Source: an uncultured Oscillospiraceae bacterium (GTDB taxonomy: Bacteria; Bacillota; Clostridia; Oscillospirales; Oscillospiraceae). From it: 44,030 bases of DNA. The notes under the pieces were generated by a model that had not been told where the DNA came from, did not search any database, and saw only the letters and a program-made list of their open reading frames with translations. A program made the position numbers and the translations under genes. Of the stretch, positions 17,563 to 25,308 are shown piece by piece. The stretch is from the NCBI GenBank assembly GCA_934569225.1, contig CAKTKC010000024.1, positions 1 to 44,030 on the forward strand. The letters run 5' to 3'. The first letter of the stretch is position 1. Every line of letters begins with the position of its first letter.

Positions 17563-18813
17563 ATGTTTTACAAGGCGGAACTGGACTATCTGATGAGGGT
17601 CATGCGCAAAATGCATTTGCAGGCGCTGCTGCTGGAACGGGGAGAGGGACGGGATTACCGCATCGACTTTGGATTCCGTAAATTCCTGGGGATTGGGGAA
17701 TACTATGAGCGGCTTTTCCGGAGCAGCGGCCTGTGGTCGGAGAAAAAAGCGATCTACCGGATGCAGGACGAATTCTGCTGCACCTACGTCTTTCTGCCGC
17801 TGCCCCAGATGCCGGCGCCCCAAGCGCTGCTGATCGGCCCCTACATCACGTTTGAGATGAACAGGGAGGATATGGCGCGGACAGTGGAGCGGTACGCCAT
17901 TCCCGTCGGGCGTTTCCCTGCCATAGAGGAATACTATAAAAGCGTCCCGGTGCTCCGCAATGAGATCCCGCTATTTTCCATGCTTACCGCATTTGGTGAA
18001 ATATTGTGGGGGGATTCCGCCTCTTTTGAGGTAGCAGACCTGGACATGGAGCCGACTGAGCCGATCAAGCTTCCGCAGGATGAGACTGATCTCAGCCAAG
18101 GGGAGGACACGCTGCTTCGTATGAAGCTGGTGGAAGCTCGCTACAGATATGAAAACGAGCTGATGGAAATGGTAGCCCAGGGACAGACCCATCGGGCAGA
18201 GGCCGTGACGATGTCCTTTTACCCCCAGAAATTACAGCAGCGGCTGAGCGATACGCTGCGAAACATGAAAAACTATCTGATCATCGGCAATACGCTGATG
18301 CGCAAAGCCGCTGAACGGGGCGGCGTCCACCCGGTTTATCTGGACAGCGTATCCTCCGACTTTGCCAGGAAAATCGAGAATCTCCCGGGATTGGAAAATG
18401 GGCAGGCGCTTATGGAGGCCATGGCCGGCACATACAGCCGTCTGGTGCGGGAGCATTCCGTAAAGCAGTATTCGCCCATTGTGCAGAACGCAGTGACGTA
18501 TATTGAAATGTGGCTGGCCAATGACTTAAGCCTGGGTGCGTTGGCATCGGTACTGAATGTCAATGCCAGCTATCTTTCCGCGCTGTTCCGCAGGGAGACG
18601 GGGCAGACCGTAACGGAATATGTCACCCGGAAGCGGATGCAGACAGGCGCGCATCTGCTGTGTACCACCCAGCTTCAGGTTCAGACGGTCGCCCAGCACT
18701 GCGGTATCTTCGACGTGAACTATTTTACGAAGCTGTTCAAAAAGTATTATAATCTGACGCCGACGCAATTCCGGAACAAAGAGGCGGCGCAGCCGGGTTC
18801 GGCGAAGAAATGA
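17563..18813 (+). CDS. AraC-family transcriptional regulator of the GPH-GH2 genes
   Basis: 416 aa. The last ~100 residues hold the double helix-turn-helix of AraC proteins: 'LSLGALASVLNVNASYLSALFRRETGQTVTEYVTRKRM' and then 'VQTVAQHCGIFDVNYFTKLFKKYYNLTPTQFR'. The N-terminal ~300 residues show no recognised domain and are presumably the ligand sensor. An ATG at 17551 is in frame, but its own bases form the GGAGG site for the ATG at 17563 (5-nt spacing), so I start there. Divergent placement from the symporter suggests it activates that operon on sensing the glycoside. Confidence 0.9.
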   Translation: MFYKAELDYLMRVMRKMHLQALLLERGEGRDYRIDFGFRKFLGIGEYYERLFRSSGLWSEKKAIYRMQDEFCCTYVFLPLPQMPAPQALLIGPYITFEMNREDMARTVERYAIPVGRFPAIEEYYKSVPVLRNEIPLFSMLTAFGEILWGDSASFEVADLDMEPTEPIKLPQDETDLSQGEDTLLRMKLVEARYRYENELMEMVAQGQTHRAEAVTMSFYPQKLQQRLSDTLRNMKNYLIIGNTLMRKAAERGGVHPVYLDSVSSDFARKIENLPGLENGQALMEAMAGTYSRLVREHSVKQYSPIVQNAVTYIEMWLANDLSLGALASVLNVNASYLSALFRRETGQTVTEYVTRKRMQTGAHLLCTTQLQVQTVAQHCGIFDVNYFTKLFKKYYNLTPTQFRNKEAAQPGSAKK

Positions 18814-18849
18814 GCCTGACCGGCGTCCCGGGCAAAGGCTGTCAAAGAA

Positions 18850-18884
18850 CCCCGCTTTCCTTTGCTGAAAGCGGGGCTCTTTTT
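18850..18884. terminator. Terminator between araC-type gene and GH3 gene
   Basis: A 10-bp stem CCCCGCTTTC (18850-18859) with 18867-18876, loop CTTTGCT, then CTCTTTTT on the + strand. It also closes the convergent GH3 gene. Confidence 0.8.
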
Positions 18885-20037
18885 ACAGCAATCCCAGACT
18901 TTGCTTCCATTTCAGGATGCGGGTGACAGAAGCGTTCAGGGCGTCAAAATCGATGCGCCCGTCCAGTACGGCGCTCAGTACGGCATTGTACTGCTCCGCA
19001 TAATCCGTGGAGCAAAGCAGATCGTTTCCGGCCTGAACGGCCAGCACGGCGGCTTCGCCGGTGCCGTACCGGTCGGTGATGGCTTCCATCACCAGATCGT
19101 CGGTCATGACCACGCCGTCAAAGCCCATGGTGTCCCGGAGATATTGATGCACCGCAGGGGAAAGGGACGCGGGATAGTCCCCGTCCAGCGCCTGGACGAT
19201 GTTATGGCTGACCAGCACTGCGCCGCAGCCCGCCTCAATTCCGGCGGCGAAGGGAATCAGGTCGTTGGCTTCCAACTCCTGAAGGGAACGGCTGTCAACG
19301 GCCAGTCCGGTGTGGGTGTCGGCGTTGTCGCCGTAGCCGGGGAAGTGCTTCAGAACGCTGCCGATCTGGTAGGCATTCATCAGCCGGACAGTTCCGGCGA
19401 CAAACTGCCCGGTGGTTTCGGCGTCCTGCCCCAGCGAACGCTGGTACATAAAGGCGTTGGGGTCGGCGGAAATGTCGCACACAGGCCCCAGATTGACGTT
19501 GATTCCGAGAGATTGCAGCAGCTGGCAGATATCCTCCTCATTGGAAAGCGCCTGAGTCAATCCGCCATCATCAAAGGATTCCCGTGGAGAGGGAAAGCGC
19601 TGGGAGCGGAAGGCGGGATAGCGGCTGATTCTGGTGACGGTGCCGCCTTCCTCGTCCACGGCCAGCAGCATTGGGATTCTGGCGGCGGATTGATAGCCGG
19701 ACAGCGTCTGCCGGAGGGTACCCGGCGTCTGACCGTCAAAATCCTCTCCGAACAGGACGAAACCGCCCAGATGGTACGCCTGAATATCCGACAGCGCGGA
19801 TTCGGCGTTGCAGCGCGCCAGAAACAGCTGGCCGACCCGCTCCTCGATCGTCATGGAATCCAGAAGTTCCTGAATCGGGTCAGGGGGCGCTGTAGTGGCG
19901 GGGACGGTCGTTTCCGTGGGGACAGTTTGCGGCGCCTCGGTCACAGTCGCCGGGAGCGTTGGCTCCCGCGTCTCCGACGGGGAAACGGCGCAGCCGGTGA
20001 GAAAAAGGAAAATAAGCAAAATGGATAATCGTTTCAT
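18883..20037 (-). CDS. Lipoprotein glycoside hydrolase family 3, NagZ-like beta-N-acetylhexosaminidase
   Basis: 384 aa, exported and lipid-anchored: the signal peptide ends in the lipobox L-T-G-C with Cys 16, followed by a Thr/Pro-rich linker to about residue 53. The GH3 barrel carries 'KHFPGYGDNADTH' (the Asp-x-His acid/base dyad of NagZ enzymes, His 242) and the nucleophile Asp 313 in 'GVVMTDDLVM'. It should remove N-acetylglucosamine from muropeptides or related glycans outside the membrane. The frame is open upstream to 20121, but the ATG at 20037 has GAGGT before it and starts the signal peptide. The C-terminal GH3 domain of longer enzymes is absent, as is usual for NagZ. Confidence 0.92.
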   Translation of the reverse strand: MKRLSILLIFLFLTGCAVSPSETREPTLPATVTEAPQTVPTETTVPATTAPPDPIQELLDSMTIEERVGQLFLARCNAESALSDIQAYHLGGFVLFGEDFDGQTPGTLRQTLSGYQSAARIPMLLAVDEEGGTVTRISRYPAFRSQRFPSPRESFDDGGLTQALSNEEDICQLLQSLGINVNLGPVCDISADPNAFMYQRSLGQDAETTGQFVAGTVRLMNAYQIGSVLKHFPGYGDNADTHTGLAVDSRSLQELEANDLIPFAAGIEAGCGAVLVSHNIVQALDGDYPASLSPAVHQYLRDTMGFDGVVMTDDLVMEAITDRYGTGEAAVLAVQAGNDLLCSTDYAEQYNAVLSAVLDGRIDFDALNASVTRILKWKQSLGLL

Positions 20038-20123
20038 GGTTGTACCTCGAAATGCCGGGAATGAGAAGGCGGCAAAAGTCCGCCTGGCAGACATTCTAGC
20101 ACAACTGTCGAAAAAAGTCAAAA

Positions 20124-20147
20124 ACCCTCCGCTTTCAAGCGGAGGGT
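20124..20147 (-). terminator. Terminator of the membrane-protein gene
   Basis: An 11-bp stem ACCCTCCGCTT (20124-20134) with 20137-20147. On the minus strand it is followed by TTTTTGACTTTTTT. Confidence 0.85.
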
Positions 20148-20160
20148 AAAGTTTTGCTCA

Positions 20161-21075
20161 TTACAAAGCCCAGCCAATTAAGAACCACAAAAGCAGCAGA
20201 ACAACGGCCAGGGGAATATACGCGGAAAGGGCAGCGGCGCTGACGCAGATCACCGTACAGCCGAAGTATCCCAGCAGGAACACCACGCCGCAGATAACGC
20301 CGGAGGTGAACACGGCCTTGCTCAGCTGCTTGCCGATGATGTTGGAGAAAAAGAAGGTATACAGTGCGCCGAAAATGGGGTTGACCACCGTCAGAACCAC
20401 GCTGAGAACCAGATTCATCAGACCCATCAGCAGCGTGACCGCCAGAATCACCAGCAGAATGGTCGGCGCATAAGTCACCAGAACGTTGGGCAGATAGGTC
20501 TTGAACGCCCAGTCTACCAGAATGTGCAGCACCATGGCGAACAGCACCGTCAGGATCCGCAGGAAAAACCATCCCAAAGCGGAATTGCCCCGGGGAATCA
20601 GCGTGTCCAGAAGATTGACCAGAAACGCCAGGATCACCAGTGACAGCACCTCGCTGCACACTATGGTCAGCGGCGACCCCTGGAAGGGGATGACCAGCAG
20701 ATGCTCTCCTGCAAACCGGACGAAGGGCAGGGGGGACAGCAGCGCGTCGAGCGACCAGGGCTTGAAGGTGTAGACCACAATGGCCACCGCATAGATGAAC
20801 AGAATGCCCATGGCCGCGGACAGGGAGTGGTTCAGGCTGGAGCGCTTGCCCAGAAAAACCCGCCCCATAAATCCCAGAATCAGGGACGCAGCGGCAAAAA
20901 ACAGCATGAACTGCACCGTACTGCCGAGGTCAATTTCTGTCGGTATGTAGGATGCCGCGCCGGAAATCGCCTTTTCCAGGTCATCCGGCAGGTAGGCGGA
21001 GGCGGCGGCAAGTACGTTCTCCACGTCGCTGGGCAGGTAGTCCGCGACGGCGGAGAGGGTAGAGCGTAAATCCAT
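20161..21075 (-). CDS. Unknown multi-pass membrane protein with N-terminal YLP repeats
   Basis: 304 aa with about seven hydrophobic segments from residue ~55 onward. I do not recognise the family. The first ~45 residues contain three related units, 'ADYLPSDVENVLAAA', 'SAYLPDDLEKAISGAA' and 'SYIPTEID', a short amphipathic repeat that may lie on the membrane. There is no signal peptidase site and no catalytic motif. AAGGA precedes the ATG. It lies downstream of rplL, where rpoB would normally be, but is separated from it by a terminator and a large hairpin, so it is its own unit. Confidence 0.8.
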   Translation of the reverse strand: MDLRSTLSAVADYLPSDVENVLAAASAYLPDDLEKAISGAASYIPTEIDLGSTVQFMLFFAAASLILGFMGRVFLGKRSSLNHSLSAAMGILFIYAVAIVVYTFKPWSLDALLSPLPFVRFAGEHLLVIPFQGSPLTIVCSEVLSLVILAFLVNLLDTLIPRGNSALGWFFLRILTVLFAMVLHILVDWAFKTYLPNVLVTYAPTILLVILAVTLLMGLMNLVLSVVLTVVNPIFGALYTFFFSNIIGKQLSKAVFTSGVICGVVFLLGYFGCTVICVSAAALSAYIPLAVVLLLLWFLIGWAL

Positions 21076-21100
21076 AGGAATGTCCTTTCCCCAGGGTCTA

Positions 21101-21151
21101 TCTGAAAGCCGTCAAAACGCCTGCACGGCGGTTCTTTCGACGGCTTTCAGA
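21101..21151 (-). promoter_or_regulatory. Large hairpin in the 5' region of the membrane-protein gene
   Basis: TCTGAAAGCCGTC at 21101-21113 pairs perfectly with 21139-21151; an inner CGCC/GGCG helix (21118-21121 with 21127-21130) extends it. It lies 26 bp upstream of the start codon at 21075, with no T tract on the minus strand. It could be a leader structure or an intergenic repeat. Confidence 0.5.
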
Positions 21152-21171
21152 TATGCCCTGTCTTAAGAAAA

Positions 21172-21196
21172 GCGGCCGCCAAAGTCTGGCGGCCGC
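21172..21196 (-). terminator. Terminator of rplJ-rplL
   Basis: A 10-bp stem GCGGCCGCCA (21172-21181) with 21187-21196, loop AAGTC, followed on the minus strand by TTTTCTT. Confidence 0.85.
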
Positions 21197-21219
21197 GCAC
21201 CGTTTGAAGATGAGATAAA

Positions 21220-21591
21220 TTACTTGATCTCGGCCTCGGCACCGGCTTCCTTCAGCTCGGCGACCAGCTTCTCGGCGTCTTCCTTGGAGATAGCTTCCTT
21301 CAGGGTCTTGGGGCAGTTGTCAACCAGATCCTTGGCGTCCTTCAGGCCCAGGCCGGTAGCGGCACGGACAACCTTGATAACGCCCAGCTTGGAAGCGCCG
21401 GCGGACTTCAGGATGACGTCGAACTCGGTCTTCTCCTCGACCTCAACAGCGGCAGCAGCGGGAGCGGCAACAGCGGCGGCAGCGGCGGAAACGCCGAAAA
21501 CCTCTTCCAGAGTGTGAACCAGTTCGGACAGCTCCAGAACGGTCAGTTCCTTAACCTGCTCAACCAGAGCAGTGACTTTTTCACTAGCCAT
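21220..21591 (-). CDS. rplL: 50S ribosomal protein L7/L12
   Basis: A 123-aa stalk protein. The N-terminal dimerisation helix '[29 protein letters not shown]' leads to an Ala/Val-rich hinge, then the factor-binding domain with '[46 protein letters not shown]'. The length and all three parts are normal. AGGAGG lies upstream. It follows rplJ in the usual order, and the transcript ends at the hairpin 21172-21196 instead of running on to rpoB. Confidence 0.98.
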   Translation of the reverse strand: MASEKVTALVEQVKELTVLELSELVHTLEEVFGVSAAAAAVAAPAAAAVEVEEKTEFDVILKSAGASKLGVIKVVRAATGLGLKDAKDLVDNCPKTLKEAISKEDAEKLVAELKEAGAEAEIK

Positions 21592-21644
21592 GATAAATTT
21601 CCTCCTAAAATGATGTGTAGTTAGATGTTTGTGGGGTTACGCGA

Positions 21645-22169
21645 TCAGGCTTCTGCTTCTGCAGGAGCGGAGCCGTCCTTCTGCATCCGGATCTGATCCA
21701 GAACGAAGGCCAGGCTGGAGATAGGCGCCAGGAAGGTACCCAGGACAGAAGCGACCAGAGCGTTCTTGCTGGGCAGCTCGCCGAAGCCGTTCAGCTGGTC
21801 AGCGGAAAGCACGGAGCCTTCCACAACGCCGCCCTTGATGGCCAGGGTCTTCAGCTTGTTCTTCTTGGCAAACTCGCAGACGATACGAGCAGGGGCGATG
21901 GGGTCGCCGGTGGTGGAAGCCATAGCGGTGGTGCCATTGAGAACCTCAGAGAAATCATAGCCGGCATTTTTAGCGGCGAAATTGGTCAGGGTGTTCTTAA
22001 CGACGGCGTAATCCACGCCTGCTTCACGGAACTGCTTACGCAGCTCGGTATCCTGAGCGACCGTGATACCCTTGTAATCAACGAAGACGACGGAAGAGGC
22101 TTCCTTCACCTTGCTGGTCAGAGCATCGACAACGGCCTTCTTGCTCTCAAGAACCTTTGCGTTGGGCAT
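21645..22169 (-). CDS. rplJ: 50S ribosomal protein L10
   Basis: A 174-aa protein that anchors the L7/L12 stalk. It starts 'MPNAKVLESKKAVVDALTSKVKEASSVVFVDYKGI' and contains 'VVKNTLTNFAAK', both L10 signatures. The frame is open upstream to 22367, but that stretch is the regulatory leader; the ATG at 22169 has GGAGGTG before it. It is autoregulated through the leader upstream and is transcribed from its own strong promoter, separate from rplK-rplA. Confidence 0.97.
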   Translation of the reverse strand: MPNAKVLESKKAVVDALTSKVKEASSVVFVDYKGITVAQDTELRKQFREAGVDYAVVKNTLTNFAAKNAGYDFSEVLNGTTAMASTTGDPIAPARIVCEFAKKNKLKTLAIKGGVVEGSVLSADQLNGFGELPSKNALVASVLGTFLAPISSLAFVLDQIRMQKDGSAPAEAEA

Positions 22170-22184
22170 AATTTTCACCTCCGA

Positions 22185-22290
22185 AAATAAAAAAGTCCTT
22201 CTGCCACAAGACAGAAAGACACGCAGAAATTTTGTATTCAGCGCACCTCGGCAGGACTTACGGATGACTCCACCTGCTGTCTCTGGCAAC
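22185..22290 (-). promoter_or_regulatory. Ribosomal protein L10 leader (autoregulatory RNA)
   Basis: Read on the minus strand, the leader begins TTGCCAGAGACAGCAGGTGG and continues AAGTCCTGCCGAGGTGC, the conserved parts of Firmicute L10 leaders. A second arm (CTTTCTGTCTTGTGGCAGAAGG) precedes the ribosome-binding site. L10(L12)4 is known to bind this leader to repress rplJL. Confidence 0.85.
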
Positions 22291-22296
22291 TCCCAT

Positions 22297-22325
22297 ATTT
22301 TAGCATGGGGGAGGGTAAATGTCAA
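22297..22325 (-). promoter_or_regulatory. Promoter of rplJ-rplL
   Basis: On the minus strand TTGACA (22325-22320), 17 bp, TAAAAT (22302-22297) with an extended TGC. Confidence 0.88.
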
Positions 22326-22353
22326 GGGAAATTTGATATATTTTTGAGAAAAA

Positions 22354-22381
22354 AAGCGGGAGGACACGCGCCCTCCCGCTT
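22354..22381 (-). terminator. Terminator of the Ig-like exported-protein gene
   Basis: A 10-bp stem (AAGCGGGAGG, 22354-22363, with 22372-22381) followed on the minus strand by a run of seven T. Confidence 0.85.
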
Positions 22382-22391
22382 GGGTTTTGGA

Positions 22392-23357
22392 TTATGGAAT
22401 GATTAACTCCACGTCAAGCACCTGCCAGTCCTGGAAATTATCCATGAGGGGATGCAGCTGGGATTCGTCGTAAATATCATATATCCACAGGTTGAGGTAG
22501 TAACTGCCGCTGGGCAGTTCGCCGTAACATTCGCTCCAGTCAAGGGTAAACTGACAGGTGCCGTCCAAGGCAATTTCTACTTCGCAATCCTGAACGCCGG
22601 TGCCAACATCGGGAGCAATATAGTAGCCGTTGATTTTCAGCTGCCCGATCTGCTGGCCGCCGGACTGTGTGCAGGTCACTGTGGCTCCGTGGCTGGTGAC
22701 GTCGGACAGCTCAAAGGTAAGGCCCCAATCTTCCCTGTTCAGGAAAAGACCGGTTTCCGGGTCAACAAACTGACAGGAGGGGCTTATGATGTAATTTTCA
22801 GCGGTGCGGAACAGGAGCATCTGGCTGATGGGGTAGGACTTGCCGTTGGGCGAGTTGAACACGTCGTATGTCAGTCGGAGGTCATAGGTGGGATAATGGT
22901 AGGTATAGAAGGACACACTGTGATTTGTCTCAAAAGTTTCCTGACAGTGGCCTTCCCGCGCGTCCTGACGGGCGCGGAAAAAGATTTCCTCCTCGGTGAT
23001 ATCACCGTTTTTGAGGGCGTCTTCCAGCCGCTCGTTTGTGCGGTTCAGGTAAATGTACACATCACTGACCCCGCAGTAGCTCATACCCTGATTGAAACTG
23101 TTTCCGATTTCCTCCGGGGAGAAGGACTGGGAATCATTGTCATCAACCTTCGTGACGGTGATATCCAGAGCAAGGACATCGTCGCCGGTGTGGGCGAGAT
23201 TGGCCAGATCGTCGGCCGCGTCTGTTGTATCCGCTGCATCCGTTGCGTCCGGCACGGCGGCCTGAACCTCGTTGCGGCCGATGGCGAAACCAATGCCCAG
23301 CAGCAAAACCGCGGCCAGAATCAGGCCGATTATGGATAGGATTTTTCGTGATTTCAT
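22392..23357 (-). CDS. Exported single-pass protein with C-terminal bacterial Ig-like domain
   Basis: 321 aa. An N-terminal membrane segment ('ILSIIGLILAAVLLLGIGFAIG') is followed by an Asp/Thr/Ala linker and a long extracytoplasmic part. The end, 'FTLDWSECYGELPSGSYYLNLWIYD', fits the W-x(3)-YG-x-L-x-x-G-x-Y pattern of a family of bacterial Ig-like domains seen in Firmicute surface proteins. Function is unknown. It starts 9 nt after the lipoprotein gene on the same strand; both are divergent from the PadR operon and may belong to one envelope-stress-like module. Confidence 0.8.
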   Translation of the reverse strand: MKSRKILSIIGLILAAVLLLGIGFAIGRNEVQAAVPDATDAADTTDAADDLANLAHTGDDVLALDITVTKVDDNDSQSFSPEEIGNSFNQGMSYCGVSDVYIYLNRTNERLEDALKNGDITEEEIFFRARQDAREGHCQETFETNHSVSFYTYHYPTYDLRLTYDVFNSPNGKSYPISQMLLFRTAENYIISPSCQFVDPETGLFLNREDWGLTFELSDVTSHGATVTCTQSGGQQIGQLKINGYYIAPDVGTGVQDCEVEIALDGTCQFTLDWSECYGELPSGSYYLNLWIYDIYDESQLHPLMDNFQDWQVLDVELIIP

Positions 23358-23366
23358 AGGAATACC

Positions 23367-23873
23367 TCACGCATTTTTATTTGCAGTTGAACAGGCAACG
23401 ATCTCGTCCACAGCTGGCTGATCGACCACATCCAGATCAAACCACATGTGATAAACAACCGCGTCTTTCTCAAAGAAAATATGGCGGAAATGGGATTTTT
23501 CGCCGGTATCATCCGCGATTTTCGTCAGATTGATGGTGACGGACGGGTTTTCTTTCCCGCCGTAAAGGGCAATGAACTCAACATTGTTTGTCTTATGGAA
23601 CTCATTTTGCAGATATGTCATGATCTCGGTCGTGGAGTTTTCGTTGCTTAACAGCTTGGGTTTCAGGTTCGTTACCGTGATTCCGCCGATAATCGCATTA
23701 TCCTCATCGGAAACGATATTGCAGCTTTCATCGGTCACATCGGAAAGGGAATACCCCTCCGGCGTGTTGAAGGAAAAGTCGGCCTGTTTGACTTCGGTGT
23801 CTTTCTCCGAACAGCCTGTCAGCATGACAAGCAGCAGGGCAAAGAGAATACAGGCAAATTTGTTCAAGCGCAT
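23367..23873 (-). CDS. Small putative lipoprotein of unknown function
   Basis: 168 aa with a signal peptide ending in the lipobox L-T-G-C ('LLVMLTGCSEKD'). The mature domain ('FSFNTPEGYSLSDVTDESCNIVSDEDNAIIGGITV') looks like a compact alpha/beta module but matches no family I can name. A TTG six codons upstream (23891) is also in frame; I chose the ATG at 23873, which has AAAGGGTG before it. It is the first gene of a two-gene unit with the Ig-like protein. Confidence 0.78.
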   Translation of the reverse strand: MRLNKFACILFALLLVMLTGCSEKDTEVKQADFSFNTPEGYSLSDVTDESCNIVSDEDNAIIGGITVTNLKPKLLSNENSTTEIMTYLQNEFHKTNNVEFIALYGGKENPSVTINLTKIADDTGEKSHFRHIFFEKDAVVYHMWFDLDVVDQPAVDEIVACSTANKNA

Positions 23874-24020
23874 TTTATCACACCCTTTCAAAACAACGCG
23901 CTGTCTGAATGGTTTGACTTGCGGGCATTTAACCGATTGAGATCACGCTTTCCTGAAAATGGTAACAACATGATAACACATGATAAAAATTTTGTCAACA
24001 ATATCTTTACTACAAAGGTA

Positions 24021-24057
24021 TTGCGAAAACAAAAATACTGTATTATAATATACCGTA
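24021..24057 (+). promoter_or_regulatory. PadR-operon promoter with overlapping palindrome (candidate operator)
   Basis: TTGCGA at 24021-24026, 17 bp, TATAAT at 24044-24049. A 22-bp imperfect palindrome (24036-24057, TACTGTATT..AATATACCGTA, 16 of 22 symmetric) covers the -10 box. PadR proteins usually bind such dyads in their own promoters. Confidence 0.6.
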
Positions 24058-24073
24058 AAGGGAGAGGAATGGC

Positions 24074-24541
24074 ATGGCAGCAGATAACGGACAGATGAGC
24101 TTTCGCCGGGGCGTGATGTCTCTGGTGATTTTGGGATTGCTGAAAAAAGAAGATATGTATGGCTATCAGCTTGTGCAGGAGACGGAGCGGCAAAGCGGCG
24201 GACGAATCGTCACGCAGGAAGGCTCGCTGTATCCTGTGCTTTACAAGCTGGTAGATCAGGGACTGATTTCCGACCGGAAGGTTCTGGTGGGCAGACGTAT
24301 GACCCGGGTGTATTACCATCTGGAACCCGCCGGGGAGCAGCGGCTGAGGGAACTGACACGGGAATACGAGGAAGTTACCAAAGGCGTGCTGCAAATTATA
24401 GAGGGGTGTGATACGGATGGCGCTGAATGTCCATCTTATGCGGTATCTATGGGAAGTGCGCGGGGAACTGCCGGGCAGCAGGAAACAGAGGAAACAAATC
24501 CTGTCCAGAGTGGAATCCTCCGTCCGGGATTTTGTTACTGA
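24074..24541 (+). CDS. PadR-family transcriptional regulator
   Basis: 155 aa. Residues 9-100 are the PadR winged helix: 'FRRGVMSLVILGLLKKEDMYGYQLVQE', 'GSLYPVLYKLVDQGLI' and 'RRMTRVYYHLEPAGEQRL'. The domain would normally end near 'GVLQIIEG' (about 113 residues). Here the frame runs on for about 42 low-complexity residues that overlap the next gene by 125 nt, suggesting a lost stop codon. PadR proteins repress small operons until they bind a ligand or an envelope stress signal; the palindrome over its -10 box suggests autoregulation. Confidence 0.9.
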   Translation: MAADNGQMSFRRGVMSLVILGLLKKEDMYGYQLVQETERQSGGRIVTQEGSLYPVLYKLVDQGLISDRKVLVGRRMTRVYYHLEPAGEQRLRELTREYEEVTKGVLQIIEGCDTDGAECPSYAVSMGSARGTAGQQETEETNPVQSGILRPGFCY

Positions 24542-24839
24542 GCATCCCGGCGCGGACTATGCCGCTATCGTTTCGCACTTCGGAACGCCGACACAGATCG
24601 CGGAAAGCAATATCGAGGAAATGGACGCGTCAGAGCTGCTGGGAAGCTTGCAGGTTCGGCGGAAAGTCGTCGCAATCGTGCTTGCGACGGCAACGTTGCT
24701 TGTCCTGATGCGGTTTGCTTTTCGTTTGTCGGCGTACGTGGAATTCTACAAGGATATGAACAGATACGCGGTGGTGGAAATAATCGAGATCGATCAGACA
24801 GAGACAGACAAGGGGGTCGATACCCATGAAGAAAGGTAA
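24417..24839 (+). CDS. HAAS-like (DUF1700/DUF6120-type) membrane protein, first paralogue
   Basis: 140 aa. The N-terminal helical part ('MRYLWEVRGELPGSRKQRKQILSRVESSVRDFVTEHPGADY') and 'FGTPTQIAESNIEEMD' are the pattern of HAAS-type domains that co-occur with PadR. One membrane segment follows ('VVAIVLATATLLVLMRFAF'), then a short acidic tail. I start at the ATG at 24417 (GAGGGG 10 nt upstream); a GTG at 24408 is possible. It is paralogous to the next gene. Family members are thought to act as membrane partners of PadR-controlled systems. Confidence 0.8.
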   Translation: MALNVHLMRYLWEVRGELPGSRKQRKQILSRVESSVRDFVTEHPGADYAAIVSHFGTPTQIAESNIEEMDASELLGSLQVRRKVVAIVLATATLLVLMRFAFRLSAYVEFYKDMNRYAVVEIIEIDQTETDKGVDTHEER

Positions 24840-25260
24840 CATAGCGGCATGGCGATACCTTTGGAAAGTCAGGGGGTGGCTCCTATGCTCCGGGAAACTG
24901 AAACGGGAAATCATGGCGCGCATTAAAACCGTGCTGAACGACTACTTGACTGAGCATCCGGACGCTGACTTTGCTGAGCTGTCGCACCGGTTTGGGACGC
25001 CGAAACAGGTTGCTTCCTCCTATGTGGAGGATATGGACACCGAGGAATTGCTCCACAACCTGAGAATCCGCAGATGGATTCTTGGAATTGTGGTTGGTAC
25101 GGCGTTAATAGTGGTCGCAATTTGGATTGGAACAGTGACGTATGTCATTTTACATAACGAAAGAATTGCTCATGGATATGGCGTCCTTGGAGAAATCGAA
25201 GTAATTGACCAAACAGAATACGAAACAGAGCCGACAACTCTGCTAACTCCCGCTGAATAA
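24826..25260 (+). CDS. HAAS-like membrane protein, second paralogue
   Basis: 144 aa with the same layout as its neighbour: 'AAWRYLWKVRGWLLCSGKLKREIMARIKTVLNDYLTEHPDADF', then 'FGTPKQVASSYVEDMDTEELL', one membrane segment and a tail holding 'IEVIDQTEYETE' (the first paralogue has 'IEIDQTETD'). The tandem duplication is evident across the whole length. It overlaps the preceding gene by 14 nt and has AGGGGG upstream, so it is coupled. Function unknown. Confidence 0.8.
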   Translation: MKKGNIAAWRYLWKVRGWLLCSGKLKREIMARIKTVLNDYLTEHPDADFAELSHRFGTPKQVASSYVEDMDTEELLHNLRIRRWILGIVVGTALIVVAIWIGTVTYVILHNERIAHGYGVLGEIEVIDQTEYETEPTTLLTPAE

Positions 25261-25268
25261 ACATAAAA

Positions 25269-25294
25269 ACCCCGGATGCGAAAGCATCCGGGGT
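25269..25294. terminator. Terminator closing rplK-rplA (minus); also ends the PadR operon
   Basis: An 11-bp stem (25269-25279 with 25284-25294) capped by GAAA on the + strand; on the minus strand it is followed by TTTTT. Confidence 0.85.
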
Positions 25295-25308
25295 ATTGTG
25301 GTATCAGC

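Noticed and set aside
22170..22367. N-terminal extension of L10 from an upstream start
   Set aside because: The bases form the conserved L10 leader and promoter; the L10 protein starts at 22169.
25261..25308. Possible tRNA or small RNA gene between the PadR operon and rplA
   Set aside because: The only structure is a simple GAAA-capped terminator; no cloverleaf can be drawn. No tRNA or rRNA gene was found anywhere in the window.
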